Shown one piece after another: positions 8,904-17,282 of a stretch of DNA of 64,000 nucleotides. The stretch covers positions 434,001 to 498,000 of the forward strand of contig JAUMFO010000008.1 of NCBI GenBank assembly GCA_032119795.1, given 5' to 3'. The DNA comes from JAGIBJ01 sp032119795. GTDB taxonomy: Bacteria > Actinomycetota > Thermoleophilia > Solirubrobacterales > Solirubrobacteraceae. The notes below the pieces were generated by a model. It worked only from the letters and a program-made list of their open reading frames with translations. It was not told where the DNA came from and did no database searches. The translations under genes and the position numbers were made by a program. The stretch's first letter is position 1. Each line of letters begins with the position of its first letter.

Positions 8904-9428
8904 TCAGTAGCGAATCAGCGTGTGAATCGCGTCGGCAGGAGCGTGCTGCGCCAGGCGCTCACGGCCGGCAAGGGCTTCGAGCTCAATGAGGAACACCGCG
9001 CCGACGATCTCGGCGCCAGCGCGTGCCGCGAGCTGCGCGAGCGCGTCGACCGTGCCTCCCGTGGCCAGGAGGTCGTCGTGGATCACGATCCGCGCGCCTT
9101 CGAGCTGGGCGAACGGCGTGATCTGCAGCTCGGCCTGGCCGTACTCCAGGTCATAGGCGTGGGAGATCGTCTCCGGCGGGAGCTTGCCTGGCTTGCGCGC
9201 CGGCAGGAATCCGGCGGCCAGCGCCCGGGCGATCGCCGGTCCGAACACAAATCCGCGCGCCTCGGGCGCGAGAATGAAGTCCGGCGCGAGCGGTGCGACG
9301 AGTTCGGTCATTCCATCGATCGCGCGGCCGAGCGCCGGGCCGTTCATCAGCAGCGGCGTGAAGTCGCGGAACAGGATCCCGGGCTCCGGGAAGTCGGGGG
9401 TCGACTTGATGTAGTCCTCGAGCTGCAT
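8904..9428 (-). CDS. apt: Adenine phosphoribosyltransferase
   Basis: 174 residues, the usual family length. It converts adenine and PRPP to AMP in purine salvage (cytosol). The N-terminus (YIKSTPDFPEPGILFRDFTPLL) is typical and the PRPP-binding motif IVIHDDLLATGGT lies near residue 120. The substrate loop APEARGFVFG is present. ATG at 9428 has GGAGG about 9 nt upstream. It follows the DUF2625 gene by 2 nt, so the two are probably cotranscribed. Confidence 0.97.
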   Translation of the reverse strand: MQLEDYIKSTPDFPEPGILFRDFTPLLMNGPALGRAIDGMTELVAPLAPDFILAPEARGFVFGPAIARALAAGFLPARKPGKLPPETISHAYDLEYGQAELQITPFAQLEGARIVIHDDLLATGGTVDALAQLAARAGAEIVGAVFLIELEALAGRERLAQHAPADAIHTLIRY

Positions 9429-9430
9429 GC

Positions 9431-10120
9431 TCAGTGGCCTCCGGCCGGTGCCCAGGTGCCGCGGCGCAGTGACGTCGTCAGCACGACGCCCCAGGCCTCC
9501 TGGAGGGGAACGGAGCGGCGTGTGACGGGCGCGTCTGGCGCCTCGGCGTCGTCCTCCCACGGTGGTGGGAAGGCGATGAATCCCTGCCCAGGACGCAGCA
9601 CGGCGGATTCCTCACGCCACGTCGGCCAGCGCAGATCGGCGTAGAAGCCCTCGACGTCGCCGTCGAACGCCCACTCCAGGAGCGCGGTGTAGCCAAAGCC
9701 GCAGGCCATCCACTCCAGATCGTCGGGCGCCAGGTAGCAAATCTCGCCGACCTCACCCTCAGGTAGACCCCCACCGTTGATGGCGAAGGCGCCCCCGAGG
9801 CGGTCGAGCCCAACCACCAAAGCACCTGGAATTGCCCCTACCGCACCGTCGACTCGACCGTTGACGTCGCGGATTCCGGGGATCCCGTCGCCGCCGGCGC
9901 CGAGCAGAACAAGCCAGTCGTCGACCGTGATCGCTGCTGCGTTGCGGACGATCGCACCCAGGGCGGTCTCTTCGCCAGCGCCGTGCAGCGAGGCGAGCGC
10001 AGCCTCACCCTCGGCGTCACTGGCCTCGACGACGTCGACGAGATTGCCGGTGTCGTCGAGCCATTCGCGGATCGCGGACCAGGACTCGTCGTCGATCGGG
10101 GCGTCTCCAGGTTCAGTCAC
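9431..10120 (-). CDS. DUF2625-type protein
   Basis: 229 residues. The diagnostic block AFAINGGG....GEICYLAPDDLEWMACGFGYTALLEWAFDGD..GFY...RW matches what I recall of DUF2625, a family of uncharacterised cytosolic proteins. A conserved RWPTWREE and FPPPW follow. The start is uncertain: GTG at 10120 has AGGAG directly adjoining it, and GTG at 10159 would add 13 residues. It precedes apt by 2 nt, but no functional link is known. It is divergent from the GHMP kinase gene. Confidence 0.75.
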   Translation of the reverse strand: MTEPGDAPIDDESWSAIREWLDDTGNLVDVVEASDAEGEAALASLHGAGEETALGAIVRNAAAITVDDWLVLLGAGGDGIPGIRDVNGRVDGAVGAIPGALVVGLDRLGGAFAINGGGLPEGEVGEICYLAPDDLEWMACGFGYTALLEWAFDGDVEGFYADLRWPTWREESAVLRPGQGFIAFPPPWEDDAEAPDAPVTRRSVPLQEAWGVVLTTSLRRGTWAPAGGH

Positions 10121-10182
10121 CTCCTCATCATGACGGGCGCCCCGGGGAACTCCTGCCACCCCAAGCCAGACCGTGGCGCGCG

Positions 10183-10188
10183 TAGACT
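10183..10188 (+). promoter_or_regulatory. Candidate -10 element (TAGACT)
   Basis: TAGACT ends 10 nt before the ATG of the GHMP kinase and no purine-rich ribosome site lies between (the gap is C-rich). The same cgTAGACTc string occurs upstream of the aldolase gene at about 44,284. Confidence 0.5.
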
Positions 10189-10198
10189 CCCCTCCCCC

Positions 10199-11149
10199 AT
10201 GTCGGCCACCTCGCGCTCTCCTCAAACGCCTGCGCGGCGTGCCCGTGCCGTCGCCTCGGGAACCTGCGGCGAACTCGCGCAGGGCGTGCTGCCAGACGGG
10301 ACGGCGTTCGTGGTGACCTGCCCGATCGATCGTGGCACCGCGATCGAGGTCTCGGTCGAGCCGGCCGACGCGCTCAGCATTCTTGGGGCTCCCGCCGACT
10401 CCGTCTTCCTGGAGCGAGCGCTGCGTCGGACGGCTGAACTCGTCGAGCTGGGGCCGGCGCGGATCACCGTCGAGCGCCATTCAGCGCTCTACGTCGGCAA
10501 GGGGATGGCGTCGAGCACCGCCGATATCGTCGCCGCGGCCCGCGCACTCTCCGTCGCAGCCGGCCTCCCACTGCGCACCGAGGAACTCGCCGAACTCGCC
10601 GCGGCGATCGAGCCGACCGACGGGATCATGTACGACGGGATCGTCGCCGCCGACCCACGGACCGGGCTCCTCATTCGCGACTGGGACTGGTGGCCGCAGT
10701 TCGTGGTGGTGATGGCGATCCCGCCGACGACCTTCGACACCTCCGAAGCGCGGTTTACCGGTCAGGACCGGCTCGCGAGCGAGTACGCCGACCTGCTCGC
10801 GCAGCTCGACGCCGCGGTCGCCGAACGAGATCTCGCCGCGTTCGCCGAGCAGGCGACCCGCTCCGCCCAGCTCAATGCGGAGTTCCTCCCCAGCCCGGTC
10901 TTTGCGCAGCTCGCCCCGCACGCTGGCCGCCTTGGCGCACTCGGGGCGTGCGTCGCCCACACCGGGACCGTCGCGGGCCTGCTGTTCCCTGCGACCCCGG
11001 AGGGCCACACCACCGCGGCGGCTGCCGCACGAGACCTCGAGGCACGGCTCAGTCCGGAGCTTCAGATCTCCACGGCACGCACCCGCCCGTGGCCGACCGA
11101 GCGGCCGCTCGCTGCCAGCGCCGACCTCCACCGCCGGTCGACCGACTGA
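10199..11149 (+). CDS. GHMP kinase, PduX-like (L-threonine kinase)
   Basis: 316 residues. The GHMP motifs are clear: GTCGELAQG near residue 20, the phosphate-binding GKGMASSTADIVAAA near residue 101, and a C-terminal CVAHTGTVAGLLF. GTCGEL and GKGMASSTAD are characteristic of PduX, which phosphorylates L-threonine for the aminopropanol arm of cobalamin. The role here is inferred from the family; no other cobalamin gene is in the window. ATG at 10199 was chosen because the GHMP domain begins soon after; upstream in-frame sequence overlaps the divergent gene. Its stop overlaps the start of the next gene (TGATG), so the two are translationally coupled. Confidence 0.85.
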   Translation: MSATSRSPQTPARRARAVASGTCGELAQGVLPDGTAFVVTCPIDRGTAIEVSVEPADALSILGAPADSVFLERALRRTAELVELGPARITVERHSALYVGKGMASSTADIVAAARALSVAAGLPLRTEELAELAAAIEPTDGIMYDGIVAADPRTGLLIRDWDWWPQFVVVMAIPPTTFDTSEARFTGQDRLASEYADLLAQLDAAVAERDLAAFAEQATRSAQLNAEFLPSPVFAQLAPHAGRLGALGACVAHTGTVAGLLFPATPEGHTTAAAAARDLEARLSPELQISTARTRPWPTERPLAASADLHRRSTD

Positions 11150-12090
11150 TGGCCCGCGTCGTCGTCACCCGCGAGATCCCGCGCGGGCCGCTTGCCCTCC
11201 TGACGGACGCCGGGCATGAGGTTCACGTGCGCGAAGGCGCCTCGCCGCCCAGCCGCCACGAGCTGCTCGGGTTGCTCGCCGACGCTGAGGGCGTGCTCTG
11301 CACCCTTACCGAACGCCTCGACGCCGCCGCCCTGGACGCCGCTCCGCACCTGCGAGCCATCGGACTCTTCGGCGTCGGCTGGGACAGCATCGACGTGCGG
11401 GCCGCCGCCGAGCGCGGCATCGCCGTCGGCAACACCCCGGACGTCCTCACCGACGCCACCGCCGACCTCGCGATGGCGCTTATCCTGTCGACCGCGCGTC
11501 GCCTTCCGGAGGCGGCGGCCAACGTGACGTCCGGCGGTTGGCGTACGTGGGAGCCACTCGGCCTGCTGGGTCTCGAACTCCGCGGCGCGCGGCTGTGCAT
11601 CGTCGGGGCCGGGCGGATCGGACGGGCCACCGGCGAGCGCGCCGCGGCGTTCGGCATGGTTGTCGACGACGTGGGCCGCGGCGACGACCTCCACGCCGCC
11701 CTTGGCCGCGCCGACGTCGTGTCACTCCACCTGCCGCTCACGGAGTCGACACGCCACCTCATCGACGCGAACGCCTTCGCCGCGATGAAGCCGGGTGCGA
11801 TCCTCATCAACACCGCCCGCGGCGCGCTGGTCGACCAGGTCGCCCTCGCGGCAGCCTTGCACTCCGGCCACCTCGCGGCGGCCGGGCTTGACGTCACCGA
11901 CCCAGAGCCACTCCCTGCAGACGACCCGCTTCTGGCAGCCCCGAACGTCTTGGTGCTCCCCCATATCGGTTCAGCCACCCACGCCACGCGCGAGCGAATG
12001 GCGGAGCGCGCCGCACGCAATCTGGTCGCCGCGCTGGCCGGCGAGCCGATGCCCTGGCCCGTGCCAGGGACGCCCCGACCTAGCCGCTGA
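11149..12090 (+). CDS. D-2-hydroxyacid dehydrogenase (NAD-dependent)
   Basis: 313 residues. Rossmann motif IVGAGRIGRATGERAAAFGM is near residue 147 and the family signature MKPGAILINTARGALVDQ near 212; catalytic Arg lies in NTARG, Glu in DPEP and His in LPHIGSAT. It reduces a 2-ketoacid or glyoxylate-type substrate, or the reverse; the substrate is not determined by sequence. It overlaps the upstream GHMP kinase by 1 nt, which suggests a shared pathway. Its end overlaps the convergent methyltransferase gene by 11 nt. Confidence 0.93.
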   Translation: MARVVVTREIPRGPLALLTDAGHEVHVREGASPPSRHELLGLLADAEGVLCTLTERLDAAALDAAPHLRAIGLFGVGWDSIDVRAAAERGIAVGNTPDVLTDATADLAMALILSTARRLPEAAANVTSGGWRTWEPLGLLGLELRGARLCIVGAGRIGRATGERAAAFGMVVDDVGRGDDLHAALGRADVVSLHLPLTESTRHLIDANAFAAMKPGAILINTARGALVDQVALAAALHSGHLAAAGLDVTDPEPLPADDPLLAAPNVLVLPHIGSATHATRERMAERAARNLVAALAGEPMPWPVPGTPRPSR

Positions 12091-12835
12091 GCCGCCAGAG
12101 GTAAAGCACCGCCGCCACCGACGTGGCGAGGTTCAAGCTCGACACGCCCTGCTCCATCGGTAGACGCAGGCGTAGGTCAGCGGCGGCCAGCAGCTCGTCG
12201 CTGAGTCCGTCGCGCTCCGTGCCGAACGCAAGGAGCGCACGGGGCGGCAGGGTGGCCGGGTCGAGCTCGTCGCCTTCGGGGTCGAGGGCCACGAGCAGCC
12301 GTCCACCGCGGCGACTCAGGCCAGCCAGCACGTCGGTCGCGTCGACTCGTGCCACCGGCAGCGCGTAGTGCAGCCCGGCCGCGCCGCGGACGGCGTCGGG
12401 GTGCCACGGGTCGTTCGTCCCGGTCGACAGCACGCCCGCCGCGCCCGCTGCGGCCGCCACTCGGACGCACGCGCCGAGGTTGCCCATCGTTCGCGGCTCC
12501 TCCAGCAGCACCACCGGGCGCTCGCGCTGGTCGCTCAGGACGACCGAGGCGTCGACCACCGTGCGGCGCGCAATGGCCATCAGCCCGGTCCGCGGGGCGC
12601 GAGGCGCCAGCGCTGCGAGCGTCTCCGGCGCGACCACCGCGGCGCCGGACAACCTTGCCGCGACGTCCGGCGCAAGGTCGCTCGCCAAGCGGGCCGCCTC
12701 CACCGGATCGGTCGTCACGACCTCCGCGAGTTCGGCCCCGAAGCGCACCGCGTGTTTGACGGCGTGAAAGCCCTCCAGGACGGTGAGCGCAGGATCACGC
12801 CGCGCCTGCTGGAACCGCTGGATCACATCGCTCAC
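12080..12835 (-). CDS. TrmH/SpoU-family RNA 2'-O-methyltransferase
   Basis: 251 residues. Knotted SPOUT motifs are visible: motif 1 LLEEPRTMGNLGACVRVAAA (about 128-147), motif 2 AFGTERDGLSDELL (about 207) and motif 3 RLPMEQGVSSLNLATSVAAVLY (about 226-247). It methylates the ribose of a tRNA or rRNA nucleotide with S-adenosylmethionine; which nucleotide cannot be told. Start is GTG at 12835. A small substrate-binding domain seems to occupy the first 115 residues. It converges on the dehydrogenase gene. Confidence 0.93.
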   Translation of the reverse strand: MSDVIQRFQQARRDPALTVLEGFHAVKHAVRFGAELAEVVTTDPVEAARLASDLAPDVAARLSGAAVVAPETLAALAPRAPRTGLMAIARRTVVDASVVLSDQRERPVVLLEEPRTMGNLGACVRVAAAAGAAGVLSTGTNDPWHPDAVRGAAGLHYALPVARVDATDVLAGLSRRGGRLLVALDPEGDELDPATLPPRALLAFGTERDGLSDELLAAADLRLRLPMEQGVSSLNLATSVAAVLYLWRLSG

Positions 12836-12862
12836 GGGGCCATTGTGCCCGTCAACGACCGC

Positions 12863-12898
12863 GGCCGGTGCCCGGAGTGTTCACTCCAAGCACCGGCC
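12863..12898. terminator. Strong hairpin downstream of the C25 protease gene
   Basis: Outer arms GGCCGGTGC (12863-12871) and GCACCGGCC (12890-12898) enclose inner arms GGAGTG and CACTCC with a 2-nt loop. The two stems are separated by a 2-by-2 internal loop. It follows the stop codon of the minus-strand protease gene. No T tract follows, so it may be a 3'-end stabiliser or a Rho-assisted terminator. Confidence 0.7.
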
Positions 12899-12924
12899 AG
12901 CAAGCCTTGGCTATACGGCGGGGA

Positions 12925-15765
12925 TCACGGGTTGCCGATCACCACCGTTGCCGGAGTGCTCTCCGAGGCCTTGTGGGTGGCGTCGCCGGCGTAGGTCGAC
13001 TTCACGGTCCACTCGCCCTGGTCCTGGCGGATCGTGGCGTAGGAGGCCGAGTAGTTGCCCTTGGCGTCGGTCTTCACCGTCACCTCGCTGGACTTCGGCG
13101 GCACCGGCGCCACACCCTGGAGGTCCTTGGCGAAGGTGAACAGCACCTTCACGTCGGAGCCCTCAGGCGCACCTTCCAGATGGCCGGTCACGGTGAGGGG
13201 AGTCCCCCACTGCACGGTTGTCGTCGGAGCGGTCTGCGTCAGCGTCGTCGCGGCCGGCTCTGGGGCCGTGGTCGGCGCAGGTGCGTCGGGCACCGGAACC
13301 GGCAGCACCACGGGGGGCGCGTCGGTGGCGGCGTCGATCACGACCTGGAGATCGCCCGGCTTGACGGAGCCGTCGCCGAAGATGGCGAGCACCTCGGTCT
13401 TGCCGTTCTGGACGAGCCCCTGGCCGACGACCTCGCCGTTCTTGAGGAGCGCGACCGTCTGGCCGTTGATCGCCTGGAGCCCTTCGAGGACCACTTGGTA
13501 ACCGGGGCGCTTCGGACCGGGATCCGGGATCGGGTTCGTGGGCGTCTCCGTTGCCACGAGCTCGAACTTGATCTTGAAGATCGACGGATCAAACACGAGC
13601 TTGCCGCCGCCGCCACGCATGCGCATGGTCGGATCGCCGTAGAGGTGCCAGATGCGGTGCTCGAACGTGGTGTTGCCGTCGGCCGGAGCCGGCTTGAGGC
13701 TGTTCAGGCGGACTTTGCCGTACACCAGGGCATCGCCGAGGCGCTGCTTGGAGGCCGGGCCTTCGCCGGGCAACACGGTCGGCAGCAAGGCGTCGACGAA
13801 GCCGAGGCCCAGGATGCTGTTGTGCGTCGACGGGCTGTCTTCGGTGTCGCCGAAGACGGCTACGGCGCCGCCGCCTGCGCGCCCAAGGGCACGGCCGGCG
13901 AACGAGGTGTCGTCGCGGTCGTAGGCACCGCTGGAGCAGTTGATCGACATCAGCACCGGGAGCGCCGTGTTCGTCAGTGCCTCGACGCCTGCCGTCGTGA
14001 AGCTCGGCGTACCCCAACCATCGGACCAGCCGTGATCACGGTGGACGCCGAGGAAGGTGCCGGCGTTCCACGCGGCAGACACGTCTGCGCCGTCGCCGTC
14101 CCAGGCGAACCCGGGCTTCTTCAGCGAGGCCGGCAGCGCCGTGCCGTCGTTGAACGTCTGCGGGTTGCCCGCCGGATGCTCGCCATAGACGCGCGAGACG
14201 GTGACGCCGCGGGCCTCAAGGCCCTTGGAGACGGTCTCGGCGAACTGGATGAACGTGCGGTTCTCGCGGCCGTCGCCGTCGTCGTCCTGGAACTGCGCGG
14301 CAACGAGCGCGTTGGTGCCGGCGGCGCCCGGGAGCGGGTTGTTGCCGTAGGCGATGATCTTGTCTACCGCCGTGTCGACCTCGGTCACGTTGCCGGGGAT
14401 GCGGCCGGATGCGAGGTCCGGCAGGGTGTCGGCGTCGTTCGTGGTGGCGTACGGGAGATCCGACGTGGCGCCGGAGATCTCGAACGTCGGAACGAACTCG
14501 TCGTTGCCCAGCAGCAGTACGTAGCCGGGACGCACGCAGAGCGGGTGGGTTGCGCGGCCGCGGATGAAGTCGCGGATCTGCTCCCGCGTCGTCCCCGCTT
14601 GGCCGGCCACCGTCTCAAAGACGCGTGTCTTGATGCCGGCGGCGTTGCGCGTGGCGGCCAGCTTGTCGGCCGAGGTGCGCATCTGCGTGTTGGTGATGAT
14701 GAGGAACTCCTCACCGCAGTTCAGCGGCCACCACTTGAGCCGGTCCCACTGCGCCTGCACGGGCGAGGTGTTCAGCAGGCTGCCGGCGATCGACATCCCG
14801 AACTTGTCCCACGGGCCGCCCTGGCCGCCGAACTTCTGCTCGCCGCCTTTGAAGTTGATGGCGACGTTGACGGACCGACGGATCTGCAGCTTGCGCTTCT
14901 TGCCGTCGTAGGTGGCGAGCGGCACTTGGAGCGTCGCGAGCTTGATTCCGCGGACCTCACCGACCGACACCGCGTCGGCAGGCCTGGCCGGGAATGGCGC
15001 CTTGTAGGCGTCGTTGGGCGCAACGAACTTCGGATCAACGAACGCGCCGCCGTCGAAGTTCGGGGCTTTGGTGTCTGGCTCGGCGTCGACAGGCTCCGGC
15101 TGGACGGGCAGCACGTCGATGTCGCTGAGTTCGTAGGAGTCGCCGCTGGTCGCGACGGTCTCGATCGTCGCGCCGTCCGGCACCGCCACGCTGAAGGAGG
15201 CGGTCGGGATCGCGGGCTGGCCAGGCGTGCCGCTCGCTTCGGCGTTCTTGGCGCCGAGCTGCGTCCACAGCTTGCCGCCCTTGTCGATGCTCCCCACCGT
15301 GACTTCCGGGAGGGTGATCGTCGCGTCGAGTCCGGTGGCGTCGTTGCGACGCAGCGTCGGCGTCGCCTCGGCGACGGCCGCCGGCTTGATCGCGCCGCCG
15401 CACTTCTTGGCCTTCGGGCTCAGCAGCAGGCGCTGACTGAGGCTCAGTGCGGCCGCGTCGACGGCGAGCGAGCGCTTGCGCGAGCTCTTCGGCAGCTTCT
15501 TGAGCGTGCGCCGGTAGATCTTGATGGTGCCGATCGCCGAGCAGGGCTGGCTGGCCTGCTGACGCTTGATGCGGTCGGCGAGCACGATGAGCTGGCCGCG
15601 CTTCGGCGTCGACTTCTTCAACGCCTTCGTGTTCTTGACGAGCGCTTTGGCGTCGCTTGAGGCCGTTGGTGCTTTGGTCGTCGCTGGCGCGGCTCCGGCC
15701 AGTCCTGGACTGAGCGGAATCACCGCCATCGCCACGACCGAGGCCGTGATCACTTGTCGTCTCAT
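12925..15765 (-). CDS. Secreted gingipain-like cysteine protease (peptidase family C25)
   Basis: 946 residues. Signal peptide (residues 1-25, cleaving at AGA), then a Lys-rich region (about 30-150) and a propeptide-like beta domain (about 150-330). The C25 catalytic domain (about 350-720) has the His in H-x-D-H-G (His 578) and the Cys in SINCSSGAY (Cys 610), the expected order for gingipains. An IWHLYGDPTMR segment, typical of the end of the family, follows. The C-terminal part holds Ig-like beta domains and a Pro/Thr-rich linker. ATG at 15765 has AAGGAG 8 nt upstream. It would cleave proteins outside the cell; specificity is unknown. No secretion-system sorting signal of the Bacteroidetes type is visible. 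Confidence 0.88.
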   Translation of the reverse strand: MRRQVITASVVAMAVIPLSPGLAGAAPATTKAPTASSDAKALVKNTKALKKSTPKRGQLIVLADRIKRQQASQPCSAIGTIKIYRRTLKKLPKSSRKRSLAVDAAALSLSQRLLLSPKAKKCGGAIKPAAVAEATPTLRRNDATGLDATITLPEVTVGSIDKGGKLWTQLGAKNAEASGTPGQPAIPTASFSVAVPDGATIETVATSGDSYELSDIDVLPVQPEPVDAEPDTKAPNFDGGAFVDPKFVAPNDAYKAPFPARPADAVSVGEVRGIKLATLQVPLATYDGKKRKLQIRRSVNVAINFKGGEQKFGGQGGPWDKFGMSIAGSLLNTSPVQAQWDRLKWWPLNCGEEFLIITNTQMRTSADKLAATRNAAGIKTRVFETVAGQAGTTREQIRDFIRGRATHPLCVRPGYVLLLGNDEFVPTFEISGATSDLPYATTNDADTLPDLASGRIPGNVTEVDTAVDKIIAYGNNPLPGAAGTNALVAAQFQDDDGDGRENRTFIQFAETVSKGLEARGVTVSRVYGEHPAGNPQTFNDGTALPASLKKPGFAWDGDGADVSAAWNAGTFLGVHRDHGWSDGWGTPSFTTAGVEALTNTALPVLMSINCSSGAYDRDDTSFAGRALGRAGGGAVAVFGDTEDSPSTHNSILGLGFVDALLPTVLPGEGPASKQRLGDALVYGKVRLNSLKPAPADGNTTFEHRIWHLYGDPTMRMRGGGGKLVFDPSIFKIKFELVATETPTNPIPDPGPKRPGYQVVLEGLQAINGQTVALLKNGEVVGQGLVQNGKTEVLAIFGDGSVKPGDLQVVIDAATDAPPVVLPVPVPDAPAPTTAPEPAATTLTQTAPTTTVQWGTPLTVTGHLEGAPEGSDVKVLFTFAKDLQGVAPVPPKSSEVTVKTDAKGNYSASYATIRQDQGEWTVKSTYAGDATHKASESTPATVVIGNP

Positions 15766-15833
15766 CTGAACTTGCTCCTTGTGCAACCGGCAGGACACGT
15801 GCCGGCGAGGTGCCAAGGTAAGACGGCTCGGGC

Positions 15834-15859
15834 CCGCACTCCAAAGGACTGGAGTGCGG
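15834..15859. terminator. Hairpin between the family protein and the protease gene
   Basis: CCGCACTCCA (15834-15843) and TGGAGTGCGG (15850-15859) form a perfect 10-bp stem with a 6-nt loop, 35 bp after the stop of the minus-strand gene at 15895. It has no T tract. Confidence 0.65.
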
Positions 15860-15894
15860 TTCCGAGACCGTCGGTATTCAGACTGGCGCGGGCG

Positions 15895-17118
15895 CTACTC
15901 CTGCGGCGGCAGCTCCGGCTTCACGGTGAGCCGGAGTGTGTTGTCTGCATTGAGCGTCGCCGGGCTGAAGAGCTCGGCGATCTCGGCGCAGCCGTTGAAG
16001 TCGCTCAGTGGGAATCTGGCCTCGAGCGTGCCGCCCTTGTCGAACGCAAAGCCCGGCTCGGTCGACGTGTAGGTGATCGTGGTGAGCTTCTTCGCCTGGC
16101 AGTCGTTGCCGAGTCCAAGCGGCGTCACTCCGAAGAGTTTGGACTCGGTGAGCTTGATGCGGACGAGCTGCGTCAGCGTCAGCCGGCTATCGATCACTCC
16201 GGTGGTCGTGGAGACCGGGATGAACGCGAGCTTCCCGCTCGTCGGCGGCGAGCCGAACGACCGCGGCTTCAGTCGCGTCCACACCTCGGCGAAATCGACG
16301 GAGCCCTTGATCGAGCCGTCCGAGACCTGTCGCGTCGTGTTGATCGTGCCCCGCAGCGCAATGGTTGACGGAGAGATCGTGGGCATCGTGGCACTGCCAA
16401 CGAACGGGTTCGTCGACGTGAACGACGTCGGCGCCGAGTAGACGTCGGTGGTCGCGACCGTCGTGTCCTCCCCTGCGTTCGGTCGGCAGAGGATATCGGA
16501 GGTTGAAGGATCAGTATCGCTCTGGGTGTAAAGGTTCCCGTCGATGTCGGTCGTCAGCGGTCGAAGGATGCCAATCTGCCCATTGTCCTTCGTCGACAGG
16601 GTAGGCACCACACCTGTGACTGCGAACTTCGCAACACCGTTGCTCGAGAACTCCACCCCGGGCGGAACCGACGACGAACCGCTCAGCGAGAACTGATCGG
16701 GGACGTTCGGCGGAAATGGCTGGGTGACTCCGGGCGCGCGGTCCCACCGATCCAACGTCAGCGGCACCTTGATCAAGGCTACCGACCCGTCAGGCCGTGC
16801 GACCGAGACGGCAATCTTCGCGGTCCCAAAGACCGTGAGAGAGGCGCCGGTTCGGTAGATGAGCTGATCCGCATTACCGTGATCGACGTAGTTGAGTCGC
16901 CAATTGATCGACGACGGTGGATCGCTCCGATTCCAATCTGATGGGATCGACGCCTCTATCGTGAACGTGCCCGGCAGCTTGTCCACCAATGGGTACTTGC
17001 AGATCCCCTCAAACGTCACACTCCCGGCGCTCGCTGGCGCCTGTGACCACAAAGTGAACGCGAAGGCCCACATCAGGACGCGCAGCGTCCTTCCCGCTCG
17101 GGACTTGAACATCAACAT
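15895..17118 (-). CDS. Secreted protein, short form of the DUF6801-like family
   Basis: 407 residues. The signal peptide ends near ASA (residue 31). The mature protein begins VTFEGICKYPLVDK, matching VTLEYTCKYPIVDK of the FN3 protein, and continues to LTTDIDGN...DILC (about residue 210). The C-terminal domain (about 240-400) has LVRIKLTESKLFG, NDCQAKKL and DFNGCAEIAELFSP, matching the other protein almost motif for motif. The FN3 protein is therefore this protein with five FN3 domains inserted between its two halves. ATG at 17118 follows AGGGGGAG by about 5 nt. Extracellular; function unknown. A GCAACC palindrome lies in the upstream region. Confidence 0.88.
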   Translation of the reverse strand: MLMFKSRAGRTLRVLMWAFAFTLWSQAPASAGSVTFEGICKYPLVDKLPGTFTIEASIPSDWNRSDPPSSINWRLNYVDHGNADQLIYRTGASLTVFGTAKIAVSVARPDGSVALIKVPLTLDRWDRAPGVTQPFPPNVPDQFSLSGSSSVPPGVEFSSNGVAKFAVTGVVPTLSTKDNGQIGILRPLTTDIDGNLYTQSDTDPSTSDILCRPNAGEDTTVATTDVYSAPTSFTSTNPFVGSATMPTISPSTIALRGTINTTRQVSDGSIKGSVDFAEVWTRLKPRSFGSPPTSGKLAFIPVSTTTGVIDSRLTLTQLVRIKLTESKLFGVTPLGLGNDCQAKKLTTITYTSTEPGFAFDKGGTLEARFPLSDFNGCAEIAELFSPATLNADNTLRLTVKPELPPQE

Positions 17119-17228
17119 TTTTCTCCCCCTGTGCGCCACAAGATGGTGTGGCGCACGAAACAATGGACAGGGCGAACCTACCTCATCGTTTGCGTAGAAA
17201 CTGCGGAGAATGCCACGTTTCTGTCAAT

Positions 17229-17246
17229 GCAACCTCCAGAGGTTGC
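17229..17246. repeat. Palindromic repeat GCAACC-N6-GGTTGC, isolated copy
   Basis: GCAACC (17229-17234), TCCAGA, GGTTGC (17241-17246). It lies between the stop of the DyP gene and the start of the DUF6801-like gene. The same 18-bp layout occurs four times perfectly at 36,627-36,741. It may be a dispersed REP-like element, a terminator stem or a protein-binding site. Confidence 0.8.
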
Positions 17247-17282
17247 ACTGCGGCCCTCAACGACCTCGCCCGCGGGCCCCGC

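Noticed and set aside
12868..15660. A long open frame on the plus strand (930 codons) opposite the C25 protease
   Set aside because: It is the complement of a well-supported gene with clear motifs; at this GC content antisense frames stay open by chance. Its protein is Arg-rich with no domain.
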